Assembly: GCA_041497995.1 (NCBI GenBank)
Contig: JBGQHM010000045.1
Location: forward strand, 1-26,974
From: DATKMS01 sp041497995
GTDB lineage: Bacteria; Desulfobacterota; Binatia; HRBIN30
Reading direction: 5' to 3'
DNA length: 26,974 bases
In this document: positions 1 to 7,413 of the stretch, in pieces
Layout: each line of letters opens with the position of its first letter
Position numbering within the stretch: the first letter of the stretch is position 1
Notes under the pieces: generated by a model
What the model was told of the DNA's origin: nothing
Databases searched by the model: none
What the model saw: only the letters and a program-made list of their open reading frames with translations
Position numbers and translations under genes: made by a program

Positions 1-284
1 ACGTAGGCGTCGAGGGTCGGCGCAAAAGAGTATGTCAATGTGGTGGAGGGACCACCCAGCGGTACTGCGGAAAGCTCCCGTTGTATAGCCAGGTTCAGGG
101 CGAATTCGATCTGCTGACCGTCCCGTGTGATGTCGTATGCGCGGGCCGTGGCTGTGGGCGTCACGCCACCCACGCCTCCTGCAAGAACACAGACGACGAT
201 CAACCAGGAAACCGTGGTCCGAGCGCTTCGCCATGCTCGGTCGATGAGTGAAGAAGGAAGTATTCCTCTTGCCTCGCCTAGCAC
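1..284 (-). CDS. Secreted protein of unknown function, 3' part outside the window
   Basis: The minus strand stays open from the left edge to a GTG at 284, preceded by a GAGAGG ribosome-binding site about six bases upstream. The product starts with a basic stretch (RAWRSAR) and a hydrophobic core (WLIVVCVLAGGVGGV), and ends in TATARA-YDI, a plausible signal peptidase I site. The mature part (QQIEFALNLAIQREL and on) matches no family I recognise. A TTG inside the hydrophobic core is a less likely start because it would remove the basic N-region. It diverges from the beta-propeller gene at 575. Export is well supported; the function is unknown. Confidence 0.6.
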   Translation of the reverse strand, partial: MLGEARGILPSSLIDRAWRSARTTVSWLIVVCVLAGGVGGVTPTATARAYDITRDGQQIEFALNLAIQRELSAVPLGGPSTTLTYSFAPTLDAY

Positions 285-574
285 GCAGCCTCTCAAATCA
301 CACTCAGCCGACGCGCTCAATCCAATGCAGGGAGGGGTCAACTTCACTGGCCGCAAGGGCCTCGGGGCGTGCAGCGGCTCGGCTCCGGGGGCAGCGCATA
401 TGGTCAGGTCTCGATACTAGGTCTATTGGGTTAGCTCGACCTCTCCCTCTGTCGACAACGAGGTCTTTCCCTACGATACTCCTTTCGACTAAAGGGTGTG
501 TAGGAAGGCTAGCCGATGCCTCGGAGCGGCTCGGCACCGTGGCGTGACACCAACACGGAACGGAGGGGACAGCG

Positions 575-2005
575 ATGCATGGCCGAGGTCGTCTGCGGTT
601 CGCGGCTCGCATGGATGGACGTTGCCCGACAGGGTGGTCTGCGAAACGCCGCGTTGGAACGCTCGCCGCGGTGGCCGTGCTGCTCATCCCGAGCGCGGCG
701 CTGGCGAAGACGAACCGCTACTTCAACGCGCTGTTCACGGTGCAGAGCACGGCCGTTGCGTTCGGACAGAATCCGTCCTGGATGCATGACGGCCGTGTCC
801 TCTCCAACGAGAACGACAACTCGGGCACCGAGCAGGTGTATGTCTCAAACCTCGACGGGTCCAACACGAGCTGTCTCACTTGCGGGCAGCCGGGGCCCAA
901 CGGCTTTCCGCAGGAGCGCCCGACGAAGGGCGACTGGATCCTGTTCTGCTCGTGGCGCGGCGAGACCGTTACCTTTGGCAAGCCATGTCTCGGCGGGATC
1001 GGGTCGGACCTGTACGTGATGCGACCCGACGGGTCACAGGTGACGCGCTTGACCAGCGTGGACGGTGGGTCAGACCCCCAGGACAACTACCACCCGTATT
1101 GGTCGCCCGACGGCAAGCATCTGGTGTGGACGCACGTGACGTATCAGCTGCCCGACCAAGGCGGTACGCAGTGGGAGATCACGGTCGCCGATTTCGTCCA
1201 GGACCAAACGGGTCCGCACCTGGCGAACATCACGGTCGTCGGCCCATCGGGCACCGTGGCAAACGCGGCATATGAGACGCAAGTGTGGGCTCCTGACGGC
1301 AGTGGTTTCCTCTTCACCGAGATCGGGGGGAAAGACTTGAGCGGCTGGATGAACACTGAGCTGTACTTCATGCGCTTGAGCGGCTCGGGGGCGTCGACGG
1401 CGAATCCACAGATCACGCAACTGACCGATGGCCACCCTGGGTGGGACGAGCAGGCCGTGTTTACGCCCGACATGAACAACGTCATTTGGATGTCCAGCCG
1501 GGACCATCCGACATGGTACCAGACCGTCGTCTCGGCGGCGCAGTGGCTGGGGTTCGATGCGCCGCAGGCCAACACGCTCTTCGGGCCGATGTTCATCTTC
1601 ACGATCCTCGACGCGCGCTTCGAGACCGAGCTGTACGTCTTGGACCTCCACAGTCACGCCGTCCGCCGGCTCACCTTCGACAACAACGTGATCCCGGAGT
1701 TCTACTTCGACCGCACCGGCAAGCGGTTGTTGTGGACCGAGACAGCGAATGGCGGCGGGCCCACACGTGTCGGCACGTTCAATCTCAACAAGTCCGTTGC
1801 AAAGACGCCGACCACGTTCGCGGTCAAGTCGCCTGGCGCCGCGCCGTCCACGTTGGTGCCCAGCAGCCTGAGCGTCGCTGCCGCGGCAACCCTGCCACCG
1901 CAGGTGACTGCAAGCGTTCCGCTCCTAACGGCCGATCTGACCAGCCTCTCCAACCAACTGCAGGGTCTCTCGCAAGGCCCAAGTTGCTGCAAGACTGGGC
2001 CGTAG
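575..2005 (+). CDS. Secreted TolB/PD40-type beta-propeller protein
   Basis: A 476-residue protein with an N-terminal signal peptide: hydrophobic core at residues 29-43 and a likely cut after ALA at 44. An AGGGG ribosome-binding site seven to nine bases before ATG 575 supports this start; a second ATG at 611 would also keep the signal peptide. The mature part repeats the PD40/WD40-like pattern W/F-x-P/R-D/T-G followed by a hydrophobic strand: WSPDGKHLVWT near 176, WAPDGSGFLFT near 238, FTPDMNNVIWM near 296 and FDRTGKRLLWT near 378, with strands such as DLYVMRPDGSQVTRLT. This is the TolB C-terminal/dipeptidyl-peptidase-like propeller fold. No catalytic domain is visible, so a periplasmic binding or scaffold role is more likely than an enzyme. 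The C-terminus is low in complexity and ends in a Cys pair (SCCKTGP). The substrate or partner is unknown. Confidence 0.8.
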   Translation: MHGRGRLRFAARMDGRCPTGWSAKRRVGTLAAVAVLLIPSAALAKTNRYFNALFTVQSTAVAFGQNPSWMHDGRVLSNENDNSGTEQVYVSNLDGSNTSCLTCGQPGPNGFPQERPTKGDWILFCSWRGETVTFGKPCLGGIGSDLYVMRPDGSQVTRLTSVDGGSDPQDNYHPYWSPDGKHLVWTHVTYQLPDQGGTQWEITVADFVQDQTGPHLANITVVGPSGTVANAAYETQVWAPDGSGFLFTEIGGKDLSGWMNTELYFMRLSGSGASTANPQITQLTDGHPGWDEQAVFTPDMNNVIWMSSRDHPTWYQTVVSAAQWLGFDAPQANTLFGPMFIFTILDARFETELYVLDLHSHAVRRLTFDNNVIPEFYFDRTGKRLLWTETANGGGPTRVGTFNLNKSVAKTPTTFAVKSPGAAPSTLVPSSLSVAAAATLPPQVTASVPLLTADLTSLSNQLQGLSQGPSCCKTGP

Positions 2006-2043
2006 ACGATCGAGTCGGAAACTGACGTCAGGACACCTTCTGC

Positions 2044-2392
2044 ATGACTGAGGCGGCGCCCACTCTCATTCTGTACCCCGTCTTCGCCATGTTCCTTCTG
2101 GTCACGGTCGTCCTCTTACGGATGCGATCGATGCGCTTCGCCGCGGTGCGAAAGAAGGAGGTGAGCGCAGTCTACTACCGAGCCTATCAAGACGGTGCAG
2201 AGCCTGACCCACCAGGTGACCTACTGGCTGGTTGCGTGTGCGTGGGCTTACGTCGCCTTGCGATACGTGCACACCTACGTGCATCTCACCTCGAACAACG
2301 TGGTCGTCCGATTCAGCGTCTACTTCGCGAGCGGGTTTGTTCTCCTCGTGATGTGGTCCAGTCTTCTGGTACAACTCGTCCGGGCGGGGTAG
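2044..2392 (+). pseudogene. MAPEG-family membrane protein, broken by internal deletion and frameshift
   Basis: Two frames together make one MAPEG-like protein. The first frame, from ATG 2044, gives a first membrane helix (TLILYPVFAMFLLVTVVLL), a basic loop (RMRSMRFAAVRKKEV) and YYRAYQDGAEP. It then runs out of frame near 2195-2205. The next frame gives THQVTYWLVACAWAYVALR, then YVHTYVHLTSNNVVVRFSVY, then a last membrane helix ending at 2392. In intact MAPEG proteins of this type the loop is followed by a segment like SRHFxNLFExPVLFY; that segment is absent here. The combined length is about 116 codons against the usual 130-140. An internal deletion of roughly 70-80 bases that shifted the frame explains both facts. 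An assembly error is the alternative. An intact, different MAPEG gene lies at 19690. Confidence 0.7.
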
Positions 2393-2587
2393 CGCGTCGA
2401 GCCGACCGGCGGGGATTCGCTCTGGTACAGGGGCGGCATACGAGGAATAAGGGGATGAAGGAGCGGATCCGTGGGTGGCGAGTTCCTGCGAGGACTTGCC
2501 ATTCTCGGGCTGCTGCCCTCATCTCGTTGCGCACCGTCGCGGCGTAAAGCACCTGGTGGACATCCTCGCTTCTGGCCTTGCAGCTCC

Positions 2588-3427
2588 TTAGCGTGGTTCA
2601 GCCAGCTCGCCGAGGTGGAGCGCGCTCGGGTACCTGAACATCGGCTTTATCTTTATCTCGTTTTCTGGATGTTGTGGATTGAGCACCTGCATGAGTCCGC
2701 CAGATCCATCCGGGCTCTCAACGAACGACCAACCACGACCGTTGCCATTGGGTTCGTACCATTTCCCTTGGATTTGAATGCGGTCCGGCTTCACCCTTAT
2801 CTGAAGCGCCACGTCCCCTCTGTCGTCTATGACCTCCAAGGCGTCGTGGTTGTAGTTCCGATCCCACGTGGTGGGCGGAGTTTGTACGCTCCACTCGTTT
2901 CGAGTGAGTTTGGCGATCAGCCTTCCAGATCGATCGTTGATTGCTGTCGACACCCTAATCTCTCCGCCGAAACTCTCGACCATCAATTCAGTGTCTTTGC
3001 AGAACTTGAAGATTGGCGCGCCTTCCGTTCCGACCTGGACGAAGACGGTGCCGGAATTTCCAATTTCCAGCTGCCGAATGAGTACTCTCTTCGGGGAAAC
3101 GGTCGCTGTCGGTTTCAGAACTCCAGCATTGCTTGGGATGGTCGGTGGCGAGATTTGCCGAACCATGACAAGCGCAACGATCCATACAAGCAGGGTCAAT
3201 CCAGTCGCGGCCGAGTAGATTGCAATGCGCGGATTGCTCATCGTGATTGCGACAATGGGACCAAGCAGCAGAAGGATGAATCCAGCAATGAAGTTTGCTG
3301 CATACCCACCAGATGATAGTGCATGCGCCGTCCGTCCCAATAGCGATTGCCATTCGATTGATGCACTATGTTGAGCACCTTCGCCACTGGCCTGTCTATC
3401 GGGATGGCCGCTATCACCTTCGCTCAT
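2588..3427 (-). CDS. Membrane-anchored protein of unknown function
   Basis: A 279-residue protein with a polar N-terminus, two membrane segments (about 44-62 and 68-89) and a 190-residue C-terminal region rich in predicted strands and aromatic residues (IQIQGKWYEPNGNGRGWSF). I recognise no catalytic motif and cannot name a family. The start at 3427 is 21 bases after the nitroreductase-like gene on the same strand, so co-transcription with it and DAHP synthase is possible. The region reads visibly less GC-rich than its neighbours, with more A/T at third positions, which hints at a different origin. An envelope-associated role is the most that can be inferred. Confidence 0.65.
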   Translation of the reverse strand: MSEGDSGHPDRQASGEGAQHSASIEWQSLLGRTAHALSSGGYAANFIAGFILLLLGPIVAITMSNPRIAIYSAATGLTLLVWIVALVMVRQISPPTIPSNAGVLKPTATVSPKRVLIRQLEIGNSGTVFVQVGTEGAPIFKFCKDTELMVESFGGEIRVSTAINDRSGRLIAKLTRNEWSVQTPPTTWDRNYNHDALEVIDDRGDVALQIRVKPDRIQIQGKWYEPNGNGRGWSFVESPDGSGGLMQVLNPQHPENEIKIKPMFRYPSALHLGELAEPR

Positions 3428-3448
3428 TGTCCAATGGCCATTCCTGCT

Positions 3449-4129
3449 TTACGTTTCCCTTTCCGCGCCGCGCTGCGCCGTGAATGCCCGGTTGCCGTAA
3501 CGATCGAGCGACACCACTTGTTCGACTGGACGCCGGGTGGTGGGACCATACTTTCCTTTCGGCCAACCGAGTGGGATCACGGCGCACGGGCTCACGTTCC
3601 ACGGCAGGCCGAGCGCCCGCTGCGCCAGGAACTTGCTCCACAACGGGAGCGTGATCAGCGCCGCCCCGAGTCCCGCGGCCCGCGCCGCGAGCAGCAGGTT
3701 CTGCACCGAAGGGAAGATGGATCCGTACGCGCCTCCCGCGGCTGCCGGCGGCCACGGCGGAATGATCCCCTTCAGGCAGGCCACGACGATCACCGGGACC
3801 TCCTCGAAGTGGTCGGCCTGCCACTGCACGGCATTGAGGATCTTGACCATTCCGGGGTTGCCGGAACGCGCCGCCAGCCGCCGGCCGATGCCTCCGTAGA
3901 GCGACCACGCGAAGCGATTCAGACGCGCCAGCCGCGCCTTGACGGCGGGATCTTTCACGATGATGAACTCCCAGTTTTGCGCGTTGGAGCCCGTCGGCGC
4001 CTTCAGGGCCAACTCGATGAGGTGGAGCACCAAGGCATCGTCGACCGGGTCGGGTTTCAGGCGGCGAATCGCACGCTGCGTGCGCATCGCTTCTTCCAAA
4101 GGCATGGTGAGTGGCTGCGGTGTCGTCAT
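3449..4129 (-). CDS. Nitroreductase-family FMN protein
   Basis: A 226-residue protein of the nitroreductase fold, which binds FMN and reduces nitro groups, quinones or related substrates with NAD(P)H, usually in the cytoplasm. Visible family features are RTQRAIRRLK at 16-25 (phosphate-binding arginines), APTGSNAQNWEF at 44-55, SIFPSVQNLLLAARAAGLG at 137-155, and a C-terminal PLGWPKGKYGP loop near 186-196. The reading frame extends upstream to 4300, but that extension overlaps DAHP synthase and is Arg/Pro-rich, so the start is placed at ATG 4129 (MTTPQPLTMP). It lies 70 bases after the DAHP synthase gene on the same strand. The substrate cannot be told from sequence. Confidence 0.85.
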   Translation of the reverse strand: MTTPQPLTMPLEEAMRTQRAIRRLKPDPVDDALVLHLIELALKAPTGSNAQNWEFIIVKDPAVKARLARLNRFAWSLYGGIGRRLAARSGNPGMVKILNAVQWQADHFEEVPVIVVACLKGIIPPWPPAAAGGAYGSIFPSVQNLLLAARAAGLGAALITLPLWSKFLAQRALGLPWNVSPCAVIPLGWPKGKYGPTTRRPVEQVVSLDRYGNRAFTAQRGAERET

Positions 4130-4163
4130 GGCCGCGATTCGAGCACGCGCCGCCACGCAACGC

Positions 4164-4182
4164 AAAGGGCCGAGCGCGGCCC
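4164..4182 (-). terminator. Possible weak terminator after DAHP synthase
   Basis: A perfect six-base GC stem (GGGCCG/CGGCCC, loop of four) lies in the 70-base gap after the DAHP synthase stop. On the minus strand it is followed by only TTT, so it would terminate partially at best and may instead attenuate read-through into the nitroreductase-like gene. Confidence 0.3.
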
Positions 4183-4199
4183 GCGGAGCGGACGGAGGG

Positions 4200-5240
4200 T
4201 TAGGGCAGACGCGCCGCCGCCTCGGTGAGGCAGCGTTCCGTCGTTTCCCAGTCGATGCATGCGTCGGTGATCGAGACCCCATACGCCAGACCCTCGCCAC
4301 CGTGCGTCAGCGGCTGATTGCCGGCTTTGATGTTGCTCTCGATCATACACCCCATGATCGAACGATTGCCGGCGCGGATCTGGTCGACCAAGTCGGCGAG
4401 CACCTCCGGCTGCCGGGTGTAGTCCTTCCCGGTCTGCGCGTGACTACAATCGACCATGAGGCGTGTCGGTAGGCCGGCCTTGGCGAGCAGCTCTTCGCAT
4501 GCCCGGATACTGTCCGCATCGTAGTTCGGCTTGCGACCGCCGCGCAGAATGATGTGCCCGTCCGGGTTGCCTTCTGTGTGGATGACTGAGGTCCGTCCTT
4601 CCTGGTTGATGCCGAGGAAGGTGTGCGGGTGACGCGCTGACTCCATCGCATTGAGCGCGATCTGCAGATTACCGTCGGTGCTGTTCTTGTACCCAACGGG
4701 CATCGACAAGCCGCTCGCCATCTCGCGGTGCGTCTGGCTTTCCGTGGTGCGGGCGCCGATCGCGGTCCAAGAGATCAGGTCCGCCAGATACTGCGGCGTG
4801 ATTGGATCCAGCAACTCCGTCCCGGCCGGCAATCCGAGAGTATTGATGTCGAGCAGGAGCTTGCGCGCCAGGCGCAGACCCAGCTGCATGTCGTGTGTGC
4901 CGTTGAGATGCGGGTCGTTGATCAACCCCTTCCAACCAATCGTTGTGCGTGGCTTCTCGAAGTAGACACGCATGACGACGAAGACCTTCGCCGCCAGACG
5001 CACACTGAGCTGCTGGAGGCGCTGCGCATAGTCGAACGCGGCGACGGGGTCGTGAATCGAGCACGGGCCGACGATTGCCAATATACGCGGGTCACGGCCC
5101 GCGATGATGTCGCGTACGGTGGTGCGGGCGCGGATCACGCCTTCGTACACGGCGTCGGAGGCCGGCAGCTCCTGCTTGAGCGCGGCCGGCGGGACGAGTG
5201 GCTCGGTCTTGACGACCCGCAGGTTCTGGGTTCGGAGCAT
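4200..5240 (-). CDS. aroG: 3-deoxy-7-phosphoheptulonate (DAHP) synthase, class I AroFGH type
   Basis: A 346-residue enzyme that condenses phosphoenolpyruvate with erythrose 4-phosphate, the first step of the shikimate pathway, in the cytoplasm. The class I AroF/G/H signatures are all present: GPCSIHD at 58-64, RVYFEKPRTTIGWKGL at 91-106, TELLDPITPQY at 141-151, AIGARTTESQTHRE at 160-173 and RGGRKPNY at 233-240. The four metal ligands known from E. coli AroG align with Cys60, His267 (DCSHA), Glu301 (MIES) and Asp326 (ITDAC). Length matches the family (about 350). A Ser in GLSMPV near 179 matches the AroG serine involved in phenylalanine inhibition, but paralogue specificity cannot be settled from this, so the symbol marks the family only. 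It heads a possible minus-strand unit with the nitroreductase-like gene. Confidence 0.95.
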   Translation of the reverse strand: MLRTQNLRVVKTEPLVPPAALKQELPASDAVYEGVIRARTTVRDIIAGRDPRILAIVGPCSIHDPVAAFDYAQRLQQLSVRLAAKVFVVMRVYFEKPRTTIGWKGLINDPHLNGTHDMQLGLRLARKLLLDINTLGLPAGTELLDPITPQYLADLISWTAIGARTTESQTHREMASGLSMPVGYKNSTDGNLQIALNAMESARHPHTFLGINQEGRTSVIHTEGNPDGHIILRGGRKPNYDADSIRACEELLAKAGLPTRLMVDCSHAQTGKDYTRQPEVLADLVDQIRAGNRSIMGCMIESNIKAGNQPLTHGGEGLAYGVSITDACIDWETTERCLTEAAARLP

Positions 5241-5279
5241 CGGTGGAGTCTGGCGCGCGCTGTCGCGCCGGTCAAGAGC

Positions 5280-5345
5280 GGCTGGCGCAGGGTACTGTCC
5301 GTCTTAGGACACTCGGGGTGAAAAATTTGGACACTTAGCCCGTGT
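5280..5345. repeat. Left repeat cluster flanking the LamG gene
   Basis: The 321-base gap 5241-5561 holds no convincing gene, but its first part carries repeat structure. Bases 5280-5308 match the reverse complement of 6479-6507 at about 22 of 28 positions with one gap; the core is CTGTCCGTCTT (5295-5305) against CTGTCCGACTT. Inside it lie CTTAGGACACTC (5303-5314), a near copy of 6464-6475, and GGACACTTAGC (5329-5339), a near copy of 6446-6456. A small hairpin GACAC/GTGTC sits at 5330-5345. These look like diverged ends of a mobile element. I cannot assign a family. Confidence 0.5.
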
Positions 5346-5561
5346 CTATGCGCGGTTCTGCTATTGGCGTTACCTCAGCGGGCAAGACCACAATGCACGT
5401 TCTGTGGCTTCTTCGTGTTGTGGGCGTGCAGGTTCTAAGGGCCGAGTTTGTGCTTTGCGGTACGTCTTGGTACTCTGCGCTCGCATCAGAGGACAAGTGG
5501 TCGTTTCGAGGTGATCGAACGCTCCGGCAAGTGAGGATGATTCAGCTCTTGGAGGGAAGGA

Positions 5562-6362
5562 ATGACGCTGAGACTCGCACTCGTGATCGCTCTGTTCGTG
5601 CTGACCATGTCGCCATGGGCGGCGGTGGCCGATCTGAACGTTGGCCTCACCGCACGTTATACGTTCAACGGTAACGCGAACGATATCACTGGAAACGGAA
5701 ACAACGGCATCGAGCACGGTGCGCCGACCTTCGTCCCGGGCATCGACGGACAGGCGGTGTCGCTCGATGGAATCGACGACTACATCGAGCTGCCTGCAAG
5801 CCTGATGGAGAATGACTTCTCCGTTGCATTCTTTGTCAAAACCACTGCGATCGCCCCCAATGGCTCGATCTGGTTCCTGGGATTGAGCTTGGTCGACGGC
5901 GAAGTGTGCGGCAACCCCCCGGGAGGTGATGCGGGCATTGCGATGATCGACGGTGGGCACGTGATCTATCGTACGCTCAAGAGCACTGCCCAGATCAACG
6001 ATGGCGCGTGGCATTCCGTCGTGGTGACGCGAACACTCCTTTCCGAGGTCATGATTTTCATCGACGGCGTACTGAGCGCCAGCGCAACAGGGGAGGGCGA
6101 CCCAGGCCCGATTACCGGCATAACGTTTGTCGGAGTCGGCAACAGCCCGTGCAACGTCTCCTTCGACAGGCAATGGTTTGCGGGCCAGATCGACCTCCGG
6201 TTCTACGATCGGATTCTGAGCGTCCCCGACATTCAGGAGTTCACTCAGCTGGGGCGGCGCGCCCAAGCTCCCGCACTCCAACCGTGGATGCTCCTCGCCC
6301 TCTCTATCGCGCTGATGGTGCTGGGGTACGGATACAGCTCACGCTCAAGGGCGCGCCGATGA
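5562..6362 (+). CDS. Secreted LamG-like lectin-fold protein with C-terminal sorting-type tail
   Basis: A 266-residue protein preceded by a strong GGAGGGAAGG ribosome-binding site. A signal peptide spans residues 1-23 (cut after AVA). The mature part has the LamG/concanavalin-like pattern: ARYTFNGNANDITGNGNNG at 31-49, then GIDGQAVSLDGIDDYIELP at 60-78, DFSVAFFVKT at 85-94, and DGAWHSVVVTRT with VMIFIDGVL at 147-171. The end is a tripartite tail: APALQPWMLLAL, a hydrophobic helix to about 257, then SSRSRARR. This resembles the IPTL-CTERM/PEP-CTERM class of cleavable surface-sorting signals (Pro-containing motif, helix, Arg cluster). The likely role is a cell-surface carbohydrate- or matrix-binding protein processed by an exosortase- or rhombosortase-like enzyme. 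It sits alone between repeat clusters. Confidence 0.75.
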   Translation: MTLRLALVIALFVLTMSPWAAVADLNVGLTARYTFNGNANDITGNGNNGIEHGAPTFVPGIDGQAVSLDGIDDYIELPASLMENDFSVAFFVKTTAIAPNGSIWFLGLSLVDGEVCGNPPGGDAGIAMIDGGHVIYRTLKSTAQINDGAWHSVVVTRTLLSEVMIFIDGVLSASATGEGDPGPITGITFVGVGNSPCNVSFDRQWFAGQIDLRFYDRILSVPDIQEFTQLGRRAQAPALQPWMLLALSIALMVLGYGYSSRSRARR

Positions 6363-6442
6363 GGACGACGTCGGAGCAGTAGAGCATGCGACGTTTGCCG
6401 ACGATGACGTGGTCGGGGACACGCCGTTGACTGAATCCGAAA

Positions 6443-6507
6443 CTAGGACACTAAGCGGGTCAGCTTAGGACGCTCAGGCTCAAAGTCGGACAGCACCGGC
6501 GCCGGCC
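6443..6507. repeat. Right repeat cluster flanking the LamG gene
   Basis: This is the partner of the cluster at 5280-5345. GGACACTAAGC (6446-6456) and CTTAGGACGCTC (6464-6475) are direct near copies of the left cluster but in reversed order. Bases 6479-6507 form the inverted partner of 5280-5308. The interval between the outer ends is about 1.23 kb and contains only the LamG gene, with no transposase reading frame. Confidence 0.5.
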
Positions 6508-6554
6508 GCGGCGCGGCGCCAGACTCGGTGGTGGTGCGGTATGGGGGCATGGAC

Positions 6555-6854
6555 ATGCCGCGATGTGAGCTGTGCGAATTGGCGCGTTCGACGACGTGGT
6601 ACGCGCAGTACGACGAGCCGTTCCGGTTCACCTTGTTGGACTGTGATTCGTGCGATGTGCCCATGGCCGTCCTGGGTGAGCATCGCGCTGCGCCGAGCGA
6701 CGCGGAGCGTGCGGTGATGCAAGATGCGTTGCGCCGCATCGCCGACAGCAAATACCCGCGTGGCTGGTTCTTCGACGATCATATGCGACAGATTCCGGAC
6801 CACTATCACCTGCACGCACGTCCCTACCCGGTGTGGTGGCCGCGGCGGGCGTGA
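6555..6854 (+). CDS. Small HIT-like protein with two CxxC pairs
   Basis: A 99-residue protein. GGGGG seven bases before ATG 6555 decides this start over ATG 6549, which would lie directly on the G run. It carries Cys4-x2-Cys7 and Cys30-x2-Cys33, a likely zinc site, and near the C-terminus His83-Tyr-His85-Leu-His87-Ala, which fits the HIT-superfamily motif H-x-H-x-H. HIT proteins bind nucleotides and hydrolyse or transfer nucleotide-phosphate bonds. The protein is shorter than a typical HIT domain (about 110-130) but matches a compact CELC...CDSC...PDHxHxH type that I associate with bacteria and archaea. A nucleotide-hydrolase role is inferred from the motif only. Confidence 0.65.
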   Translation: MPRCELCELARSTTWYAQYDEPFRFTLLDCDSCDVPMAVLGEHRAAPSDAERAVMQDALRRIADSKYPRGWFFDDHMRQIPDHYHLHARPYPVWWPRRA

Positions 6855-6992
6855 GCCCCGGCCCCTTGTGGTGGGTCGCAGTTTGAGCAGCCGGTGGCCG
6901 CGCCCGTCTGAGTATGAAAAGCGGCCCCATCACCCTCGGGGCGAGGAATGCTCTGGCGCCATCGGCCCATTCGGACTACCGTATAGTCACGT

Positions 6993-7388
6993 ATGGAGAC
7001 TCCGGAGCGTATCCTGATCGTCGATGATGACGCATCGGTACGTGTCGGACTTCGGAGACTCTTTGAGATGGAGGGCTATGACGTCGGAGAAGCCGTGAAC
7101 GGTCGCGACGCGCTCGCCTCACTGCGGCGCGGGCCGTTGCCGGACGTCATCATTCTGGACATCGAGATGCCCGGCATGAACGGGGTGGCCTTTCGGTTCC
7201 GACAACGCAAGGAGCCGAGCATGGCCGACGTACCCGTGATTATTCACTCGGTTGTTCCACAATCGGATACGCTTGGCGGCATCTTGGAAGCGAGCGCCTA
7301 CCTGACTAAGCCCGCGGACTCCGACGAGCTCCTCCGAGCCGTCCGCCGGGCCCTTGCCACCCGTTCCGGAACGGGCGATTTAAACTGA
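6993..7388 (+). CDS. Stand-alone response regulator receiver protein
   Basis: A 131-residue single-domain receiver (CheY-like). Visible features are the acidic pocket DDD at 11-13 after ILIV, the phosphoacceptor Asp56 in ILDIEMPGMNG, a Ser at 86 where Thr/Ser is expected, and Lys106 in YLTKPAD. There is no DNA-binding or enzymatic output domain, and no histidine kinase in the window. It would act by protein contact with an unlinked partner. It ends 25 bases from the convergent glucosidase gene. Confidence 0.9.
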   Translation: METPERILIVDDDASVRVGLRRLFEMEGYDVGEAVNGRDALASLRRGPLPDVIILDIEMPGMNGVAFRFRQRKEPSMADVPVIIHSVVPQSDTLGGILEASAYLTKPADSDELLRAVRRALATRSGTGDLN

Positions 7389-7413
7389 GATCCTATCTCG
7401 CTGCCGTCACACT

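Noticed and set aside
304..687. Minus-strand frame between the first two genes
   Set aside because: It is Arg/Pro-rich, has no family features, and overlaps the well-supported start of the propeller gene.
5370..6281. Long minus-strand frame opposite the LamG gene
   Set aside because: The plus-strand frame has a signal peptide, a strong ribosome-binding site and a lectin-like domain; the minus frame is Arg/His-rich without any motif.
6304..6450. Minus-strand open frame with VPDHVIVGKRRMLYCSD, faintly like a RadC C-terminus
   Set aside because: It has no start, is only 48 codons long, overlaps the LamG 3' end, and the likeness rests on a DHVIVG hexamer. It could be a remnant but is not supported as a feature.
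7386..7399. Small GAGAT/ATCTC hairpin between the response regulator and glucosidase
   Set aside because: A five-base stem with no T tract and overlapping the stop codon is too weak to call a terminator.
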